A stretch of 64,000 nucleotides of DNA from positions 16,525 to 80,524 of the forward strand of contig JANXNI010000081.1 of the NCBI GenBank assembly GCA_025354165.1. The letters run 5' to 3'. This DNA comes from Burkholderiales bacterium (GTDB taxonomy: Bacteria > Pseudomonadota > Gammaproteobacteria > Burkholderiales > Casimicrobiaceae). Positions 27,793-37,611 of this stretch are shown here, piece by piece. Position 1 is the stretch's first letter; the number at the start of each line of letters is the position of its first letter. The translations under genes were made by a program, and so were the position numbers. The notes below the pieces were generated by a model, which was not told the DNA's origin, did not search any database, and worked only from the letters and a program-made list of their open reading frames with translations.

Positions 27793-28649
27793 CCTAATCG
27801 CTTGATCAAACTTGAAGTATCCAGCCGGTTGCCTCCCGCCTGTTGCACGTCCGCGTAGAACTGATCGACGAGCGCTGTGACAGGCAGCCTCGCGCCATTG
27901 CGTTTGGCCTCATCAAGGCAGATGCCCAAATCCTTGCGCATCCAGTCGACTGCAAAACCAAAGTCGAATTTGCCCTCGACCATTGTGCTGCCGCGATTTT
28001 CCATTTGCCAGCTTTGCGCTGCGCCTTTGCTGATGACATCGAGCACGAGCTTGGCGTCGATGCCCGCTTTTTGCGCGAACGCGAGGCCTTCAGCGAGTGC
28101 TTGCACAAGGCCCGCGATGCAGATCTGGTTCACCATTTTTGTGAGTTGCCCCGCGCCGCTTGGCCCCATCAGTGTGACGGCTTTCGCGTAAAGCGCGAGC
28201 ACGTGTTTCACCGAGTCGAACGCAGCCTGATCGCCGCCGCACATGATGGTGAGCTTGCCGTTCTCAGCGCCTGCCTGACCGCCGGAGACGGGTGCGTCGA
28301 TGAAGTGTTTGCCGAGCTTTTTGGCTTCAGCATCGACCTCACGTGCGACATCGGCTGAAGCCGTGGTGTGGTCGACCAGCACTGCGTTAGCGCCCAAACC
28401 CGCGAGCGCGCCGTCGGTGCCGTAGATCACCGAGCGCACGTCGTTATCGTTGCCGACGCACATCAAGACGATGTCTGCATCATGTGCTGCTTCACGCGGA
28501 GTCGCTGCCGAGGCTCCTCCAAAGGCCGCAACCCACATCGCTGATTTCTCGGCGTTGCGGTTGTAAACGGTGACGCTATGGCCACCTTTTTGCAGGTGAC
28601 CGGCCATTGGAAAGCCCATTACGCCAAGGCCCAAGAATGCTAATTTCAT
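27789..28649 (-). CDS. NAD(P)-dependent beta-hydroxyacid dehydrogenase (HIBADH/GarR family)
   Basis: A 286-residue dehydrogenase of the 3-hydroxyisobutyrate/tartronate semialdehyde reductase family. The Rossmann motif is FLGLGVMGFPMAGHL at the N-terminus. The substrate segment is DAPVSGGQAGAENG, and the catalytic Lys lies in GAGQLTKMVNQ near residue 170. It overlaps the SemiSWEET gene upstream and the DUF6624 gene downstream by 4 bp each. The context does not identify a substrate; candidates are 3-hydroxyisobutyrate, tartronate semialdehyde and succinic semialdehyde. Confidence 0.88.
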   Translation of the reverse strand: MKLAFLGLGVMGFPMAGHLQKGGHSVTVYNRNAEKSAMWVAAFGGASAATPREAAHDADIVLMCVGNDNDVRSVIYGTDGALAGLGANAVLVDHTTASADVAREVDAEAKKLGKHFIDAPVSGGQAGAENGKLTIMCGGDQAAFDSVKHVLALYAKAVTLMGPSGAGQLTKMVNQICIAGLVQALAEGLAFAQKAGIDAKLVLDVISKGAAQSWQMENRGSTMVEGKFDFGFAVDWMRKDLGICLDEAKRNGARLPVTALVDQFYADVQQAGGNRLDTSSLIKRLG

Positions 28650-28921
28650 TGTGTATTTCCAGTTACAGTCTTATCGAATAACAGTTTCATCACGCAGATT
28701 GCGAGTGAGAGTCCGAACGTGATTGCGTTCGCGGTCATGATCGACATTGAGCCGACATTGATGCCGTACAGCAACCATAGAAATGTACCCACCGTGAACA
28801 CCGCGACCATGCCCCACGACAGGTCGCGCGCCGAGCGTGTCTGCCAGATTTTCCAGACTTGCGGGATGAAGGACGCGGTGGTGAGGGTGCCGGCCATCAG
28901 GCCCAGGGTTTCAGCGTTCAA
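28646..28921 (-). CDS. SemiSWEET/PQ-loop membrane protein
   Basis: A 91-residue protein with three membrane helices, the half-size unit of SWEET sugar transporters, which works as a dimer. The first helix carries the PQ motif in [14 protein letters not shown]. The following loop [11 protein letters not shown] and the second helix TFLWLLYGI fit the family. The gene overlaps argH upstream and the dehydrogenase gene downstream by 4 bp each. Sucrose or another small metabolite is the likely substrate; which one is unknown. Confidence 0.88.
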   Translation of the reverse strand: MNAETLGLMAGTLTTASFIPQVWKIWQTRSARDLSWGMVAVFTVGTFLWLLYGINVGSMSIMTANAITFGLSLAICVMKLLFDKTVTGNTQ

Positions 28922-30336
28922 GCGAGTCTTGCCTTCGCCAACTTGATCTCTTCACGAACACGCTCAGGCGCGGTGCCGCCCACATGCTTGCGCGCCGCGA
29001 CCGAGCCTTCGAGCGTGAGCGAAGCGAACACGTCCTCAGTAATCACCGACGAGAACGCTTGCAATTCCACGAGCGACAACTCCGCGAGATCAACGCCTTT
29101 AACTTCGGCCGCCTTCACCGCACGCGCGACACATTCATGCGAATCACGGAACGGCACGCCTTTGCGCACAAGGTAGTCCGCGAGATCGGTTGCCGTAGCA
29201 AATCCCTCGCTCGCCGCAGCACGCATGCGATCCGCTTTGACGCGAATGCCGCCGATCATGTCGGCGTAAATAATCAGCGTTTGCGTGATCGTTTCTACGG
29301 TATCGAACAGCGGCTCTTTGTCTTCCTGATTGTCCTTGTTGTAGGTCAGCGGCTGGCCTTTCATGAGCGTCGTCAGCGCCACGAGATGCCCCTGAACGCG
29401 CGCCATTTTTCCACGCACAAGCTCCGCCACATCTGGGTTTTTCTTCTGCGGCATGATCGAACTGCCCGTGCAGAAACGATCCGCAATATCAATGAAACCA
29501 AAGCGCGGGCTCATCCACAAAATCAGCTCTTCGCTAATGCGCGAAAGGTGCATCATTGTGATCGTGCATGCGTTCAAAAACTCAATCGCAAAATCACGAT
29601 CACTCACGGCGTCCAGCGAGTTGCGACACACAGCGTCAAAGCCCAGCGCCTTCGCTGTCATCTCGCGATCAATCGGAAACGTCGTGCCCGCGAGCGCGGC
29701 CGCTCCGAGCGGCGAGCGGTTTACACGCTTTCGGCAATCGAGAATCCGCTCATGGTCACGTGCAAACATTTCTACATAAGCCATCAAATGATGACCTAGC
29801 GTCACCGGCATTGCCACCTGCAAATGCGTGAAACCTGGAAGAATCGTGTCGGTGTGAAACTCCGCAAACTTGACAAACGCGAGCTGTAATTTCACCAGCA
29901 GATGCGCGATCTGATCGCATGCCGCGCGGGTGTACAGGCGCACATCGGTCGCCACCTGATCATTGCGCGAACGGCCCGTGTGCAGGCGCTTTCCGGCATC
30001 GCCAACGAGTTTCGTCAGACGCATTTCAACGTTGAAATGAACGTCTTCCAGATCGAGCGACCATTCAAATTTTCCCGATGCGATTTCGTCCTTGATCGTT
30101 GCCATGCCGCGCTCGATGTCGGCGAGATCCTGCGCCGTGATCACACCGACGGCGGCGAGCATGCGCGCATGCGCGAGCGAACCGGCAATGTCAAATTCGG
30201 CGAGCCGATAGTCAAACGGAATCGACGCCGTGTAGCGCTTGACGATTTCGGCAACGGGCTCATCGAAGCGACCGGACCAGCCAGAGGAGGTTGAAGCGGA
30301 GGAAGGGTTGACGGCGACTGATGGGGATGCTTGCAT
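28918..30336 (-). CDS. argH: Argininosuccinate lyase
   Basis: Cleaves argininosuccinate to arginine and fumarate, the last step of arginine synthesis. The 472 residues include WSGRFDEP near the N-terminus, [12 protein letters not shown], and the fumarase/aspartase-family signature [12 protein letters not shown] near residue 290. The first ~18 residues are a serine-rich extension, so a slightly later start cannot be excluded. It is the first gene of a four-gene overlapping operon and is divergent from the algZ-like gene, as in pseudomonads. Confidence 0.96.
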   Translation of the reverse strand: MQASPSVAVNPSSASTSSGWSGRFDEPVAEIVKRYTASIPFDYRLAEFDIAGSLAHARMLAAVGVITAQDLADIERGMATIKDEIASGKFEWSLDLEDVHFNVEMRLTKLVGDAGKRLHTGRSRNDQVATDVRLYTRAACDQIAHLLVKLQLAFVKFAEFHTDTILPGFTHLQVAMPVTLGHHLMAYVEMFARDHERILDCRKRVNRSPLGAAALAGTTFPIDREMTAKALGFDAVCRNSLDAVSDRDFAIEFLNACTITMMHLSRISEELILWMSPRFGFIDIADRFCTGSSIMPQKKNPDVAELVRGKMARVQGHLVALTTLMKGQPLTYNKDNQEDKEPLFDTVETITQTLIIYADMIGGIRVKADRMRAAASEGFATATDLADYLVRKGVPFRDSHECVARAVKAAEVKGVDLAELSLVELQAFSSVITEDVFASLTLEGSVAARKHVGGTAPERVREEIKLAKARLA

Positions 30337-30428
30337 GTTCGGGTGGTCTGGAATAGGCTCGAAAGTCGCGAAGACGTAGAGCCATAAGCAGGCGCGAATA
30401 AGTCGCCGAGGACGATTACATTCACACC

Positions 30429-31463
30429 ATGAAGACGCAAATTTTAGCCCGCAAGGAGCGTGACGCGCGGGAGGCGGTGTTTCCCGACCTTAGGAACGTC
30501 GGCATTCTCGCGCGCGCGCTCATCCTGTATATGGCGATGGTGCTCGCCTATGCGCTCGCGATCACCGCGCAGCCGTATGACCTGATCATCAATATTGCTG
30601 TCGTGCTGGCGGCTGGCTTGCCAGTGGCAGCGCTGGTCGGCGCTGCGTGGGCCTTATTGACCCCGTGGCTGCGTCGGCTCGCCTATTGGCAAGCGGCATG
30701 GCTGCTAACTGCGCTGACGGTGATGGTGGCCGCATGGGGAGCACGATTGACCGACGCGCCGCCCTGGCGTGCTGTGCCACTTGCACTACTTGGGTTGGTC
30801 GCGATTCTGGTTTACTTTCACACGCTGGGTCGCGCGCTGTCCCCGGCGGTCACGGAGGCAAGATTGCAGGCACTACAGGCGCGTATCCGACCGCACTTCC
30901 TGTTCAACTCAATCAACGGTGTGCTGGGCGTGTTACGCGCTGACCCGAAGCGGGCGGAAACCGCGCTGGAAGACATGGCGGACCTGTTTCGTGTGCTGAT
31001 GCGCGAGAACCGCGATCTACAGCCGCTTGCCGACGAAATCACGTTGACGCGGCAATATCTCAACCTCGAAAAAATGCGCCTCGGTGATCGCCTTAACGTA
31101 GTGTGGAAATTGGACAAAATGCCGCCTGACGCTGTCGTGCCGCCGCTCGTGTTGCAGCCGATTGCCGAGAACGCCGTGTATCACGGCATCGAGCCAACGC
31201 AAGCTCCGGGCGTGATCGAAATCGAAGTCGCACGATTGAGGGGTGAAATCACTATCACCGTGAAAAATCCCTTCCTCGAACGGGCTGGGGCGCATCACGG
31301 CGGCAATAAGATGGCGATGAGCAATATTCGCGAACGGCTAGCGCTGCACTTTGACGCCGAGGCACGCGTGAGCTCCGGTCCGCGCGATGGTCGCTATCAG
31401 GTGCAGCTCGTGTTGCCCTACGTCGCCATGACAAAAACCACTGACACCCGATCTCTAGTATGA
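30429..31463 (+). CDS. LytS/AlgZ-type sensor histidine kinase
   Basis: A 344-residue membrane histidine kinase of the His_kinase (LytS) class. About four hydrophobic helices fill residues ~25-135. The phospho-acceptor His156 lies in [11 protein letters not shown], and the ATP-binding part has [13 protein letters not shown] and NIRERL. It overlaps the response regulator gene by 4 bp. Divergence from argH matches the argH-algZ-algR arrangement of pseudomonads, where the pair controls alginate and type IV pili. Orthology to AlgZ is likely, but the targets here are unknown. Confidence 0.88.
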   Translation: MKTQILARKERDAREAVFPDLRNVGILARALILYMAMVLAYALAITAQPYDLIINIAVVLAAGLPVAALVGAAWALLTPWLRRLAYWQAAWLLTALTVMVAAWGARLTDAPPWRAVPLALLGLVAILVYFHTLGRALSPAVTEARLQALQARIRPHFLFNSINGVLGVLRADPKRAETALEDMADLFRVLMRENRDLQPLADEITLTRQYLNLEKMRLGDRLNVVWKLDKMPPDAVVPPLVLQPIAENAVYHGIEPTQAPGVIEIEVARLRGEITITVKNPFLERAGAHHGGNKMAMSNIRERLALHFDAEARVSSGPRDGRYQVQLVLPYVAMTKTTDTRSLV

Positions 31464-32233
31464 CCAATATGGCCGCCCCTGTCCGCCCCAAACGCATCAT
31501 CATCGCCGACGACGAACCGCCCGCGCGCCGCCGTTTGTTTGACCTGCTGGATGAGCTGCAACCCGCGTTCCCGCACGTTGTTGTGGCCGAGGTGGACAAC
31601 GGTCGCGCCGCGCTGCAGGCTGCGCAGCAGGGCGCCGACGTGGTTCTGCTCGACATCAACATGCCCGAAATGGACGGCCTCGAAACCGCACGCCATTTGC
31701 TCAAAATGGACAACGCGCCGAGTGTGATTTTCATTACGGCGTATGAGCAGCATGCGCTCGCTGCGTTCGAAGTTCATGCGGTGGATTATTTGCTGAAACC
31801 GGTGCGTCGTGAGCGATTGCTGGCCGCACTGCAACGCGTCGCGCCACTGACCGAAACCCAGCTTGAAGCGTTGCCGCGTGGCGCTCGACGTTACCTGAGC
31901 ATCAGCGAGCGTGGCCGCCTGTTACTAGTGCCCAGCGATGATGTGATTTTTTTTCGCGCTGAGCAAAAGTACATCACTGTCGTCACCGCCGAAAAAGAGC
32001 ACTTGCTGGAGGATTCACTCACCCGAATCGACGAGGAGTTCGGTGGCAGATTTTTGCGTATTCACCGCAATTGTCTGGCCCGAGCTGATTTGATTGAGAC
32101 GTTTGAGCGCGATGCCGATGCTGACGGTGAGGCGCAGTGGATCGTTACGCTGCGCGGGCGTCCGGAACGCCTGCCTGTGAGCCGCAGGCAACATGCTCAG
32201 GTTCGCTCACTGGCGAAACGGGTCAGAGAGTAG
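31460..32233 (+). CDS. LytTR family response regulator, AlgR-like
   Basis: A 257-residue response regulator. The receiver (residues ~11-125) has the acidic pair IIADDEPPARRRL, the phospho-acceptor Asp65 in LLDINMPEMDG, ITAY and LLKPV. The C-terminal LytTR DNA-binding domain (~145-255) includes DVIFFRAEQKYITV, RFLRIHRNCLA and LPVSRR. The start overlaps the kinase stop in ATGA, so the pair is co-translated. hemC, which follows algR in pseudomonads, is not here; a PfkB kinase gene follows instead. Confidence 0.92.
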   Translation: MTNMAAPVRPKRIIIADDEPPARRRLFDLLDELQPAFPHVVVAEVDNGRAALQAAQQGADVVLLDINMPEMDGLETARHLLKMDNAPSVIFITAYEQHALAAFEVHAVDYLLKPVRRERLLAALQRVAPLTETQLEALPRGARRYLSISERGRLLLVPSDDVIFFRAEQKYITVVTAEKEHLLEDSLTRIDEEFGGRFLRIHRNCLARADLIETFERDADADGEAQWIVTLRGRPERLPVSRRQHAQVRSLAKRVRE

Positions 32234-32390
32234 GGCCATACTCTAAGAAGTTCCGATGGACGCCGGCGAAAGGCCTGCGGCGATGTCGGTGTACTCCCTG
32301 CGCAGTTGTCTCTGTTGTCATTTCCTGCACTGCCGCAAGTTCCTTCGGCGTGAATAGAATGCTCGCTTCATCAAAGAAAAAATCCTCTTC

Positions 32391-33332
32391 ATGCAAGAAC
32401 CCCGTGTCCTCATCTGTGGCTCTATGGCCTTTGACACAATTTGTGTGTTTCAGGGGAAGTTTGCGGATCACATCGTGTCGGGTGCCACGCACAAAATCAA
32501 CGTGTCGTTTCTGGTTGAAAACATGCGCCGCGAGTTTGGTGGTTGCGCGGGCAATATTGCTTACTCGTTGAGGCTCTTGGGTGGTGCGCCGGTGATCTGC
32601 GCGACGATTGGCGACGATGGCGCAGATTATCGTGATCGTATGGCGCGGCTTGGCATTGGCCTGGACGCCGTCACCGTCGCGCCGGGCTCGTTCACCGCGA
32701 ACTGCCACATCACGACCGATCTTGATGACAACCAGATCACGAGCTTTCATGCGGGCGCGATGTTTCAGTCGCAATTGAATGACGTGACCGCCATCGACAA
32801 GATCGCGCTCGGCATCGTTGCACCCGATGGTCGCGATGGCATGTTCCGTCATGCGCGCGGTTTCGCGTCGAAAAAAATTCCTTTCATCTTCGATCCCGGT
32901 CAGGCGATGCCTGCGTTCTCCGGCGATGAAATCGTCGAGCTGATCGGCATGGCCGATTATTTGACGGTGAACGATTACGAAGCCGAAATGATCGCGCAGA
33001 AAACCGGTCGCCCGATTGAGTCCTTCGCGCCGGGATTGAAGGCGCTGATCGTGACGCTGGGCGCGCAGGGCTCACGAATTTATGCTGACGGTAAGTTCAC
33101 CGACGTGCCGGTGGTGCCAGCGACGACGCTGGTTGATCCAACGGGCTGTGGTGACGCATTCCGCGCTGGCCTCCTGTACGGCATCGCGCATCAATGGTCG
33201 GTGGAAAAGGCGTGCAAACTGGGCAGCCTGCTGGGCTCGATCAAGATCGGCGAGCGCGGCGGTCAAAATCACCAGTCAAGTGTGGATGCGCTTCGGGAGC
33301 GCTTTGTGACGACGTGGAAAGAGGCTTGGTAG
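32391..33332 (+). CDS. PfkB family carbohydrate/nucleoside kinase, adenosine-kinase-like
   Basis: A 313-residue ribokinase-fold kinase. The first PfkB signature appears as EFGGCAGNIAYSLRLLGG (~49-65). The second, DPTGCGDAFRAGLLYG, includes the catalytic Asp and the anion-hole GCGD. The N-terminus VLICGSMAFDTI and the overall pattern resemble bacterial adenosine kinases. That would fit purine salvage with the adenine deaminase at 19120, but sugar kinases share the fold. It is monocistronic, 157 bp after the algR-like gene and convergent with bactofilin. Confidence 0.85.
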   Translation: MQEPRVLICGSMAFDTICVFQGKFADHIVSGATHKINVSFLVENMRREFGGCAGNIAYSLRLLGGAPVICATIGDDGADYRDRMARLGIGLDAVTVAPGSFTANCHITTDLDDNQITSFHAGAMFQSQLNDVTAIDKIALGIVAPDGRDGMFRHARGFASKKIPFIFDPGQAMPAFSGDEIVELIGMADYLTVNDYEAEMIAQKTGRPIESFAPGLKALIVTLGAQGSRIYADGKFTDVPVVPATTLVDPTGCGDAFRAGLLYGIAHQWSVEKACKLGSLLGSIKIGERGGQNHQSSVDALRERFVTTWKEAW

Positions 33333-33375
33333 ACGCGCCCCCAGCGCCCGCACTTCCAAATGTGCGGGATTAGCG

Positions 33376-34080
33376 TTACGCCCGGATCGCCGACTTCTGC
33401 GACACCGTGATCGACATCGACGAATAGCCATCTTCAAAGCGGCCATCGGTCATCGGGCCGAGGTCGAAGCCGTCGAGCACTTTTGGCACGACGCGCTTGA
33501 TATCGGCGGCGCTGACCTTGGCCTGTTTGGCCAAACCAATTTCGGTGGCGCGAATCTTTCCGATCAGCGTCGCGCTGGGGAACACCGCGAGTGAACCGCG
33601 CACTTGTAGCGAGCCATCGAATTCGCCGAGAATTTCGCCTTCATTGACGCGGACGGAACCCATCACGCGGCCCCCTTCAGCGATGATGATTTTATGAGCG
33701 TGAACGGTGGCCTCCAGCGTGCCAAGCACACGCAGTGTCTGACAGTAAATCGGCTGATCCGTCGTCATCGTCATATCTTTACCGATGGTCAGTACGCCGT
33801 CGAGACCGGAGACGGCCATCGTGCATTCGCCGTCCCGTGGCATGATTTTGGAGAGTTCGGACGGCGTGATGGTGGGGGCCATCGTGTAGTCGCGAATCTT
33901 GTGTCCGGTTTCGTCTTTTGCGCCGAGAGCAGACAGTGAATCACCGAGCACGGCGAGCGTATGCGCAAGATGTGGATCAATGCCCGGGTTGCCAGCATGC
34001 CCGGGTGACGACGGCATTAGTCGGTTCGTCGCCAACGATGCGCCGGTTTTGCCGCCAAACCAATTTGCAATGAAGCCCAT
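33376..34080 (-). CDS. Bactofilin (polymer-forming cytoskeletal protein)
   Basis: A 234-residue protein with a bactofilin (DUF583) beta-helix core at ~100-190, seen as repeating hydrophobic steps: LRVLGTLEATVHAHKIIIAEGG, VRVNEGEILGEFDG, LQVRGSLAVFPSA. Bactofilins self-assemble without nucleotide into membrane-associated filaments that place cell-wall and surface machinery. The N-terminal ~90 residues are unusually long and less conserved and begin with a short hydrophobic MGFIANWFGG that could touch the membrane. It stands alone, convergent with the PfkB gene. Confidence 0.82.
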   Translation of the reverse strand: MGFIANWFGGKTGASLATNRLMPSSPGHAGNPGIDPHLAHTLAVLGDSLSALGAKDETGHKIRDYTMAPTITPSELSKIMPRDGECTMAVSGLDGVLTIGKDMTMTTDQPIYCQTLRVLGTLEATVHAHKIIIAEGGRVMGSVRVNEGEILGEFDGSLQVRGSLAVFPSATLIGKIRATEIGLAKQAKVSAADIKRVVPKVLDGFDLGPMTDGRFEDGYSSMSITVSQKSAIRA

Positions 34081-34309
34081 ATTACGCCCTCAGTTTCAGT
34101 GATCTGCTCACTCTATGGCAAGGTGCGTGCCTGAGCACTTTCCCGGGGATTCATCCGAAAAAAAACGGTTTCGCAGTCAATTTTCGTGTTGCAACATGAC
34201 GAAATTTGACACCCGTGTGACGAGTTGTGCTGACGGAGTGACGGCGGCACACCGGTTTGCGCGTCGCGTGTGATGATCCACGGCTGCTTTCCGGCGTGAA
34301 TTCTATTTA

Positions 34310-34425
34310 CAGCTTTGTCGTGAAAGTGCCGCTTAATAGGGGCTGTGTTCGATTTATTCTTTAAGTCGACTTACGAGCTTTTAAGCGTCTAATCCAAGCA
34401 GGAAGGTATTTGTAAAAGAAAGCTG
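34310..34425. repeat. Dispersed palindromic repeat, copy 7
   Basis: Centre GTCGAC at 34365-34370, inside AAGTCGACTT. The left end is CAGCTTTGTCGTGAAAG (from 34310) with AATAGGGGCTG. The right end is AAGAAAGCTG at 34425. Both termini lie exactly 57.5 bp from the midpoint, giving 116 bp. Confidence 0.88.
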
Positions 34426-34528
34426 ACAATCAGGATCACAGCAAAAAATTACCGCAAGTCCAAGACATTCACGTAGCCGCCGTCATTGCGAGCTACGGTC
34501 ACAGGCCGCTCGCCGATCAAAGCAAATG

Positions 34529-34553
34529 AAAAGGCCCGCACGAAGCGGGCCTT
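34529..34553 (-). terminator. Intrinsic terminator of the CsgG-like lipoprotein gene
   Basis: On the minus strand AAGGCCCGC/GCGGGCCTT forms a 9-bp stem with a 5-nt loop followed by TTTT. It begins about 20 bp after the stop of the gene at 34575. Confidence 0.78.
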
Positions 34554-34574
34554 ACGGGTGCAGAGGACGAAACG

Positions 34575-35642
34575 CTATTTCGCCAGTTCGTTCATCGTGT
34601 TTTGATCGAGCTGTCCGCTGATCGTCAGGCGACGGTCACGCTGGAATGCGCGAATCTGGGCAACCGTATTGCGACCCAATTGACCATCAGGCGAACCGAC
34701 GTTGTAGCCCAGTTGATTTAACTTGACTTGCGCGTCGCGCACCGACATGTTGGCGTTTGCGCCGGCATGTGACGACGGGCCTGCTGCCTGGCTGGACTGT
34801 ACGGACGCGCCTTGTTGTTGCGAGCCGCCTTCAACGGCGAGACGCCCCCCGGTACCCATGCCGCGGTCACCCATCGACTGCGGGCTGTAGTTTTTCACCG
34901 CGTTGATGATGTTGTTGTATGAGTCAGTAAACGCAGCGGTGACCACTTTCCCCTGTGGGGTGTTGGTGTAACCACCCGCACCACCGAAACCGTTCGAACC
35001 CACCAGCACAGCGCCAAGGTTGAAGTCGGTGTTGGACGAAGAGCCCTCAGCCGCCGCTACCTGAACACCTGAACGGTTGTCCACCAGGGTCAGCATCACG
35101 GCCGCTTCGTTGGTCTGGATGCCACCGGCCACCGCGCCGAGCACACCAAGACGACCGCCAAAGCCGCCCAGCGCCCCGCCGAGGCCGCTGGTGCCGCGAG
35201 CGCTCATCAGCACTTCAGGCGTCAGCGAATAATCCGCAGCAACCATCTGGCCTTTGCCGAAGTTCGAGTTGTTCCTCATTTCGCCGGAGTTTTGCAATGC
35301 GCGCTCTTGCTGCATGTTGGCCATCGCGCGGCCGCGCTCCACCACGATGAAGCAGTTGGATTGCTGGATCAGGAGACGTAACACCGGAGCGGTCGAACCG
35401 AGCCGGTACTTGTCCGTGTAGGCGCGATACCAGTCAAGCGAGTTGTCTTCAACCAGCGCGATAGTGCCCGCCGGACGATCGCAACGGCCAAGCTTGGCGT
35501 TAACGTTTTGTGCTGCAGCTCCGCCCGTGGATCCAGTCGCGGCCGTTCGGGCCTGGTCTGAGCCTATTTTGGGCTGGGTGGCGTCACAGCCAGCAAGCGC
35601 TATCGCTGCGCCAATCAGGCTGAGTGCGAGAATTCGTGACAT
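34575..35642 (-). CDS. CsgG-like lipoprotein with C-terminal peptidoglycan-binding domain
   Basis: A 355-residue lipoprotein. The signal MSRILALSLIGAAIALAGC ends in a lipobox with Cys19 as the lipidated residue. Residues ~50-230 resemble the CsgG/HfaB outer-membrane secretion family (CDRPAGTIALVEDNS, SNCFIVVERGRAM, YSLTPEVLMS). Residues ~285-355 form a PG_binding_1 domain (VRDAQVKLNQLGYNVG, PDGQLGRNTVAQIRAFQ). A serine/glutamine-rich linker joins them. No curli genes (csgABEF) are adjacent. The ATG at 35642 has AGGAGA upstream; a longer frame crosses into the divergent promoter and was rejected. Confidence 0.85.
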   Translation of the reverse strand: MSRILALSLIGAAIALAGCDATQPKIGSDQARTAATGSTGGAAAQNVNAKLGRCDRPAGTIALVEDNSLDWYRAYTDKYRLGSTAPVLRLLIQQSNCFIVVERGRAMANMQQERALQNSGEMRNNSNFGKGQMVAADYSLTPEVLMSARGTSGLGGALGGFGGRLGVLGAVAGGIQTNEAAVMLTLVDNRSGVQVAAAEGSSSNTDFNLGAVLVGSNGFGGAGGYTNTPQGKVVTAAFTDSYNNIINAVKNYSPQSMGDRGMGTGGRLAVEGGSQQQGASVQSSQAAGPSSHAGANANMSVRDAQVKLNQLGYNVGSPDGQLGRNTVAQIRAFQRDRRLTISGQLDQNTMNELAK

Positions 35643-35828
35643 GAAAGTGTCTCCTGAAAAAATGTCGGTGTACTGGAACAGACGCAATCGCCCGGCGCAA
35701 AGTGTCATGCCACGCACGGATAGCGTCAAAGTTTCTATCAGTGGCGGCAATGATAGTGAAATCCGGGGTTTAAGACCACCGGGCAAGCCCTGCACACTTG
35801 TCCGCGTTAGCTGCAGGAGCCAACCGTA

Positions 35829-36599
35829 GTGTGGTTTTACTGGCGTCTTGCACGGCTGACCGGCAAACTTCTGATCGGACTCTGGATTTCGGTGACTTCG
35901 TTCGCCCGTGGCGATTCGGTGCGGCGGCACGCCATTATTCGCAGCTGGTCGCGCGAGATTCTCCATCTTGCGGGCGTTGACGTTCGTGCCATTGGCTTCC
36001 CGACCGACTCTGAGCGGCCCGTGACGCTGATCGCCAATCATGTGTCGTGGGCTGATATTTTCGCGCTGAATACGCAGCGCGCCTGTCACTTCATCGCCAA
36101 GGCAGAGCTACGGCAATGGCCGCTCGCTGGACGCCTGCTGGCTAACGTTGGCACCATCTTCATTAATCGCAGTGATCGCAAAGAAACGCATCGGCTGAAG
36201 CGCGTCGTGCACGAACTGCTCGAAGCGGGCGAGACGGTGGCGGTTTTTCCCGAGGGCACGACGAGTGACGGCCACGGCGTTTTGAAGTTTCACGCGTCGC
36301 TGCTGGAGCCGATTGTGGCGTCCGAGGGCGAAGTGTGGGTGGTCGCGATTCGCTATTTTCGTGGGCACGGCACTGAGCGAACGGATGCGGCGGCCTACAT
36401 CGGCGATATGACGCTACTGCAATCGTTGCAACTGATTCACGACTGCGGGCTGGTGGTGGCGGAGCTGCATTTCATCGAAGCGATCAATTGTGCGGGCTTG
36501 AGTCGCCGCGCCGTGGCCCAGCGTGCAGAAGCGGCCATCCGTGCATTTATTTCGTCCGATGAATCCACCTGTGAACCGGACGGCGAAAGCACCCGCTAG
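35829..36599 (+). CDS. 1-acyl-sn-glycerol-3-phosphate acyltransferase (PlsC family)
   Basis: A 256-residue membrane-bound acyltransferase that should acylate lysophosphatidic acid to phosphatidic acid. The catalytic NHxxxxD box is NHVSWAD (residues 70-76). The second motif FINRSD and the third FPEGTTSDG (~139-147) are intact. One N-terminal hydrophobic segment anchors it. The start is GTG with CAGGAG upstream. It converges on apaH with a 4-bp overlap of stop codons. A second role in aminolipid acylation cannot be excluded. Confidence 0.88.
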   Translation: MWFYWRLARLTGKLLIGLWISVTSFARGDSVRRHAIIRSWSREILHLAGVDVRAIGFPTDSERPVTLIANHVSWADIFALNTQRACHFIAKAELRQWPLAGRLLANVGTIFINRSDRKETHRLKRVVHELLEAGETVAVFPEGTTSDGHGVLKFHASLLEPIVASEGEVWVVAIRYFRGHGTERTDAAAYIGDMTLLQSLQLIHDCGLVVAELHFIEAINCAGLSRRAVAQRAEAAIRAFISSDESTCEPDGESTR

Positions 36600-37426
36600 T
36601 CGGACATCAGGGACATCGCCTGTTGACTCGGCACCTGAAAAATCGCTCCATCGTCGAGCCGCCTGGCGGTCAGCGCGCCGCCCCAGAGACAGCCCGAATC
36701 GAGCAGACTGACAGTGGGCAACAGACGCAGGCCTTCGCTCGACCAATGCCCCGAAATGACATGCGCGCTGCTTGATCGACGTCCAGGCAACGCGAACCAC
36801 GGCGAGTAACCGTCCGGCGCAAACGACGCATCGCGCTTTTCGTGAAATTCAATCTCGGAAAATGCTGTACAAAAGCGCAGCCGCGCAAACGCGTTTACGA
36901 CGGCACGGTGGCGGGCAACACCCGCTAAATCGTCATGCCAGATGCGCGGCTCGTTACCGAAAAGCTTGCGTAGAAATTCACGATAGTTCGACCCGCGCAA
37001 TTCATGCTCAATCTCGCGCGCCAGTGCCGCCGCGTCAGCAACAGTCCAGGCGGGCAGCAAACCTGCGTGCACGATGACGTTCGTGCCAATCTCAATTATT
37101 AGTGGCCGTTGGCGCAACCAGTCGACAAGCGCTCGTGCGTCCGGCTGACGCAACACCTGATCCAGCGTGTCACCGCTGTGCAACTTCGAGAACCGCTCGA
37201 ACGCCATGATCAGAAAAAAGTCATGATTGCCGAGCACGCAATCAGCCACACCTGCGTCTGCCAACGCTTTCACGCGGCGCAAAGCCTCAGCCGACTTCGG
37301 CCCGCGATTAACCAGATCGCCGACAAAGTAAACGCGGTCTACAGTGGCGTCAAATCGAATGAGCGTTAGTAGCTCGACCAGCTCGTCGTCGCAGCCTTGA
37401 ATATCACCGATGACGTATGTACTCAC
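36596..37426 (-). CDS. apaH: Bis(5'-nucleosyl)-tetraphosphatase, symmetrical
   Basis: Hydrolyses Ap4A and related dinucleoside polyphosphates to two ADP, limiting alarmone build-up and NpnN RNA caps. The 276-residue length is typical. Metallophosphatase motifs are GDIQG (residues 7-11), GDLVNRGP and GNHD, with the C-terminal SGHWS. It is convergent with the plsC-like gene. No apaG, ksgA or folA neighbours are present. Confidence 0.93.
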   Translation of the reverse strand: MSTYVIGDIQGCDDELVELLTLIRFDATVDRVYFVGDLVNRGPKSAEALRRVKALADAGVADCVLGNHDFFLIMAFERFSKLHSGDTLDQVLRQPDARALVDWLRQRPLIIEIGTNVIVHAGLLPAWTVADAAALAREIEHELRGSNYREFLRKLFGNEPRIWHDDLAGVARHRAVVNAFARLRFCTAFSEIEFHEKRDASFAPDGYSPWFALPGRRSSSAHVISGHWSSEGLRLLPTVSLLDSGCLWGGALTARRLDDGAIFQVPSQQAMSLMSD

Positions 37427-37611
37427 GAGGGCACCTCTAATAATTCATTTGTGCGGCGCATTGTGTCGTCGCGCGGTGCTCGCGCATTTGCCAAAAGCGC
37501 TCACGTACCAGGGCGGGAGCTTCGGTTGCTGCGCTCCGGGCTTCTAACACTGCATCCTCAAAAATGAATTTTCAGTGAGGCCCATGATTTGCGCGCTGCG
37601 TCAGCAGAAAC

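Larger units (their letters stand above)
34081..34574. other. Intergenic region, bactofilin to CsgG-like lipoprotein gene
   Basis: The 494-bp gap contains the bactofilin promoter region, palindromic repeat copy 7 (34310-34425) and the lipoprotein gene's terminator (34529-34553). I found no convincing open frame. The stretch 34130-34300 shows no repeat or RNA-like structure that I can name. Confidence 0.55.

Noticed and set aside
33347..33368. Hairpin CCCGCAC/GTGCGGG between the convergent PfkB and bactofilin genes
   Set aside because: No T-run on either strand, so not called as an intrinsic terminator.
35643..36089. Extended N-terminus for the CsgG-like protein
   Set aside because: The lipobox signal starts at the ATG at 35642; the extension crosses the divergent plsC-like gene.
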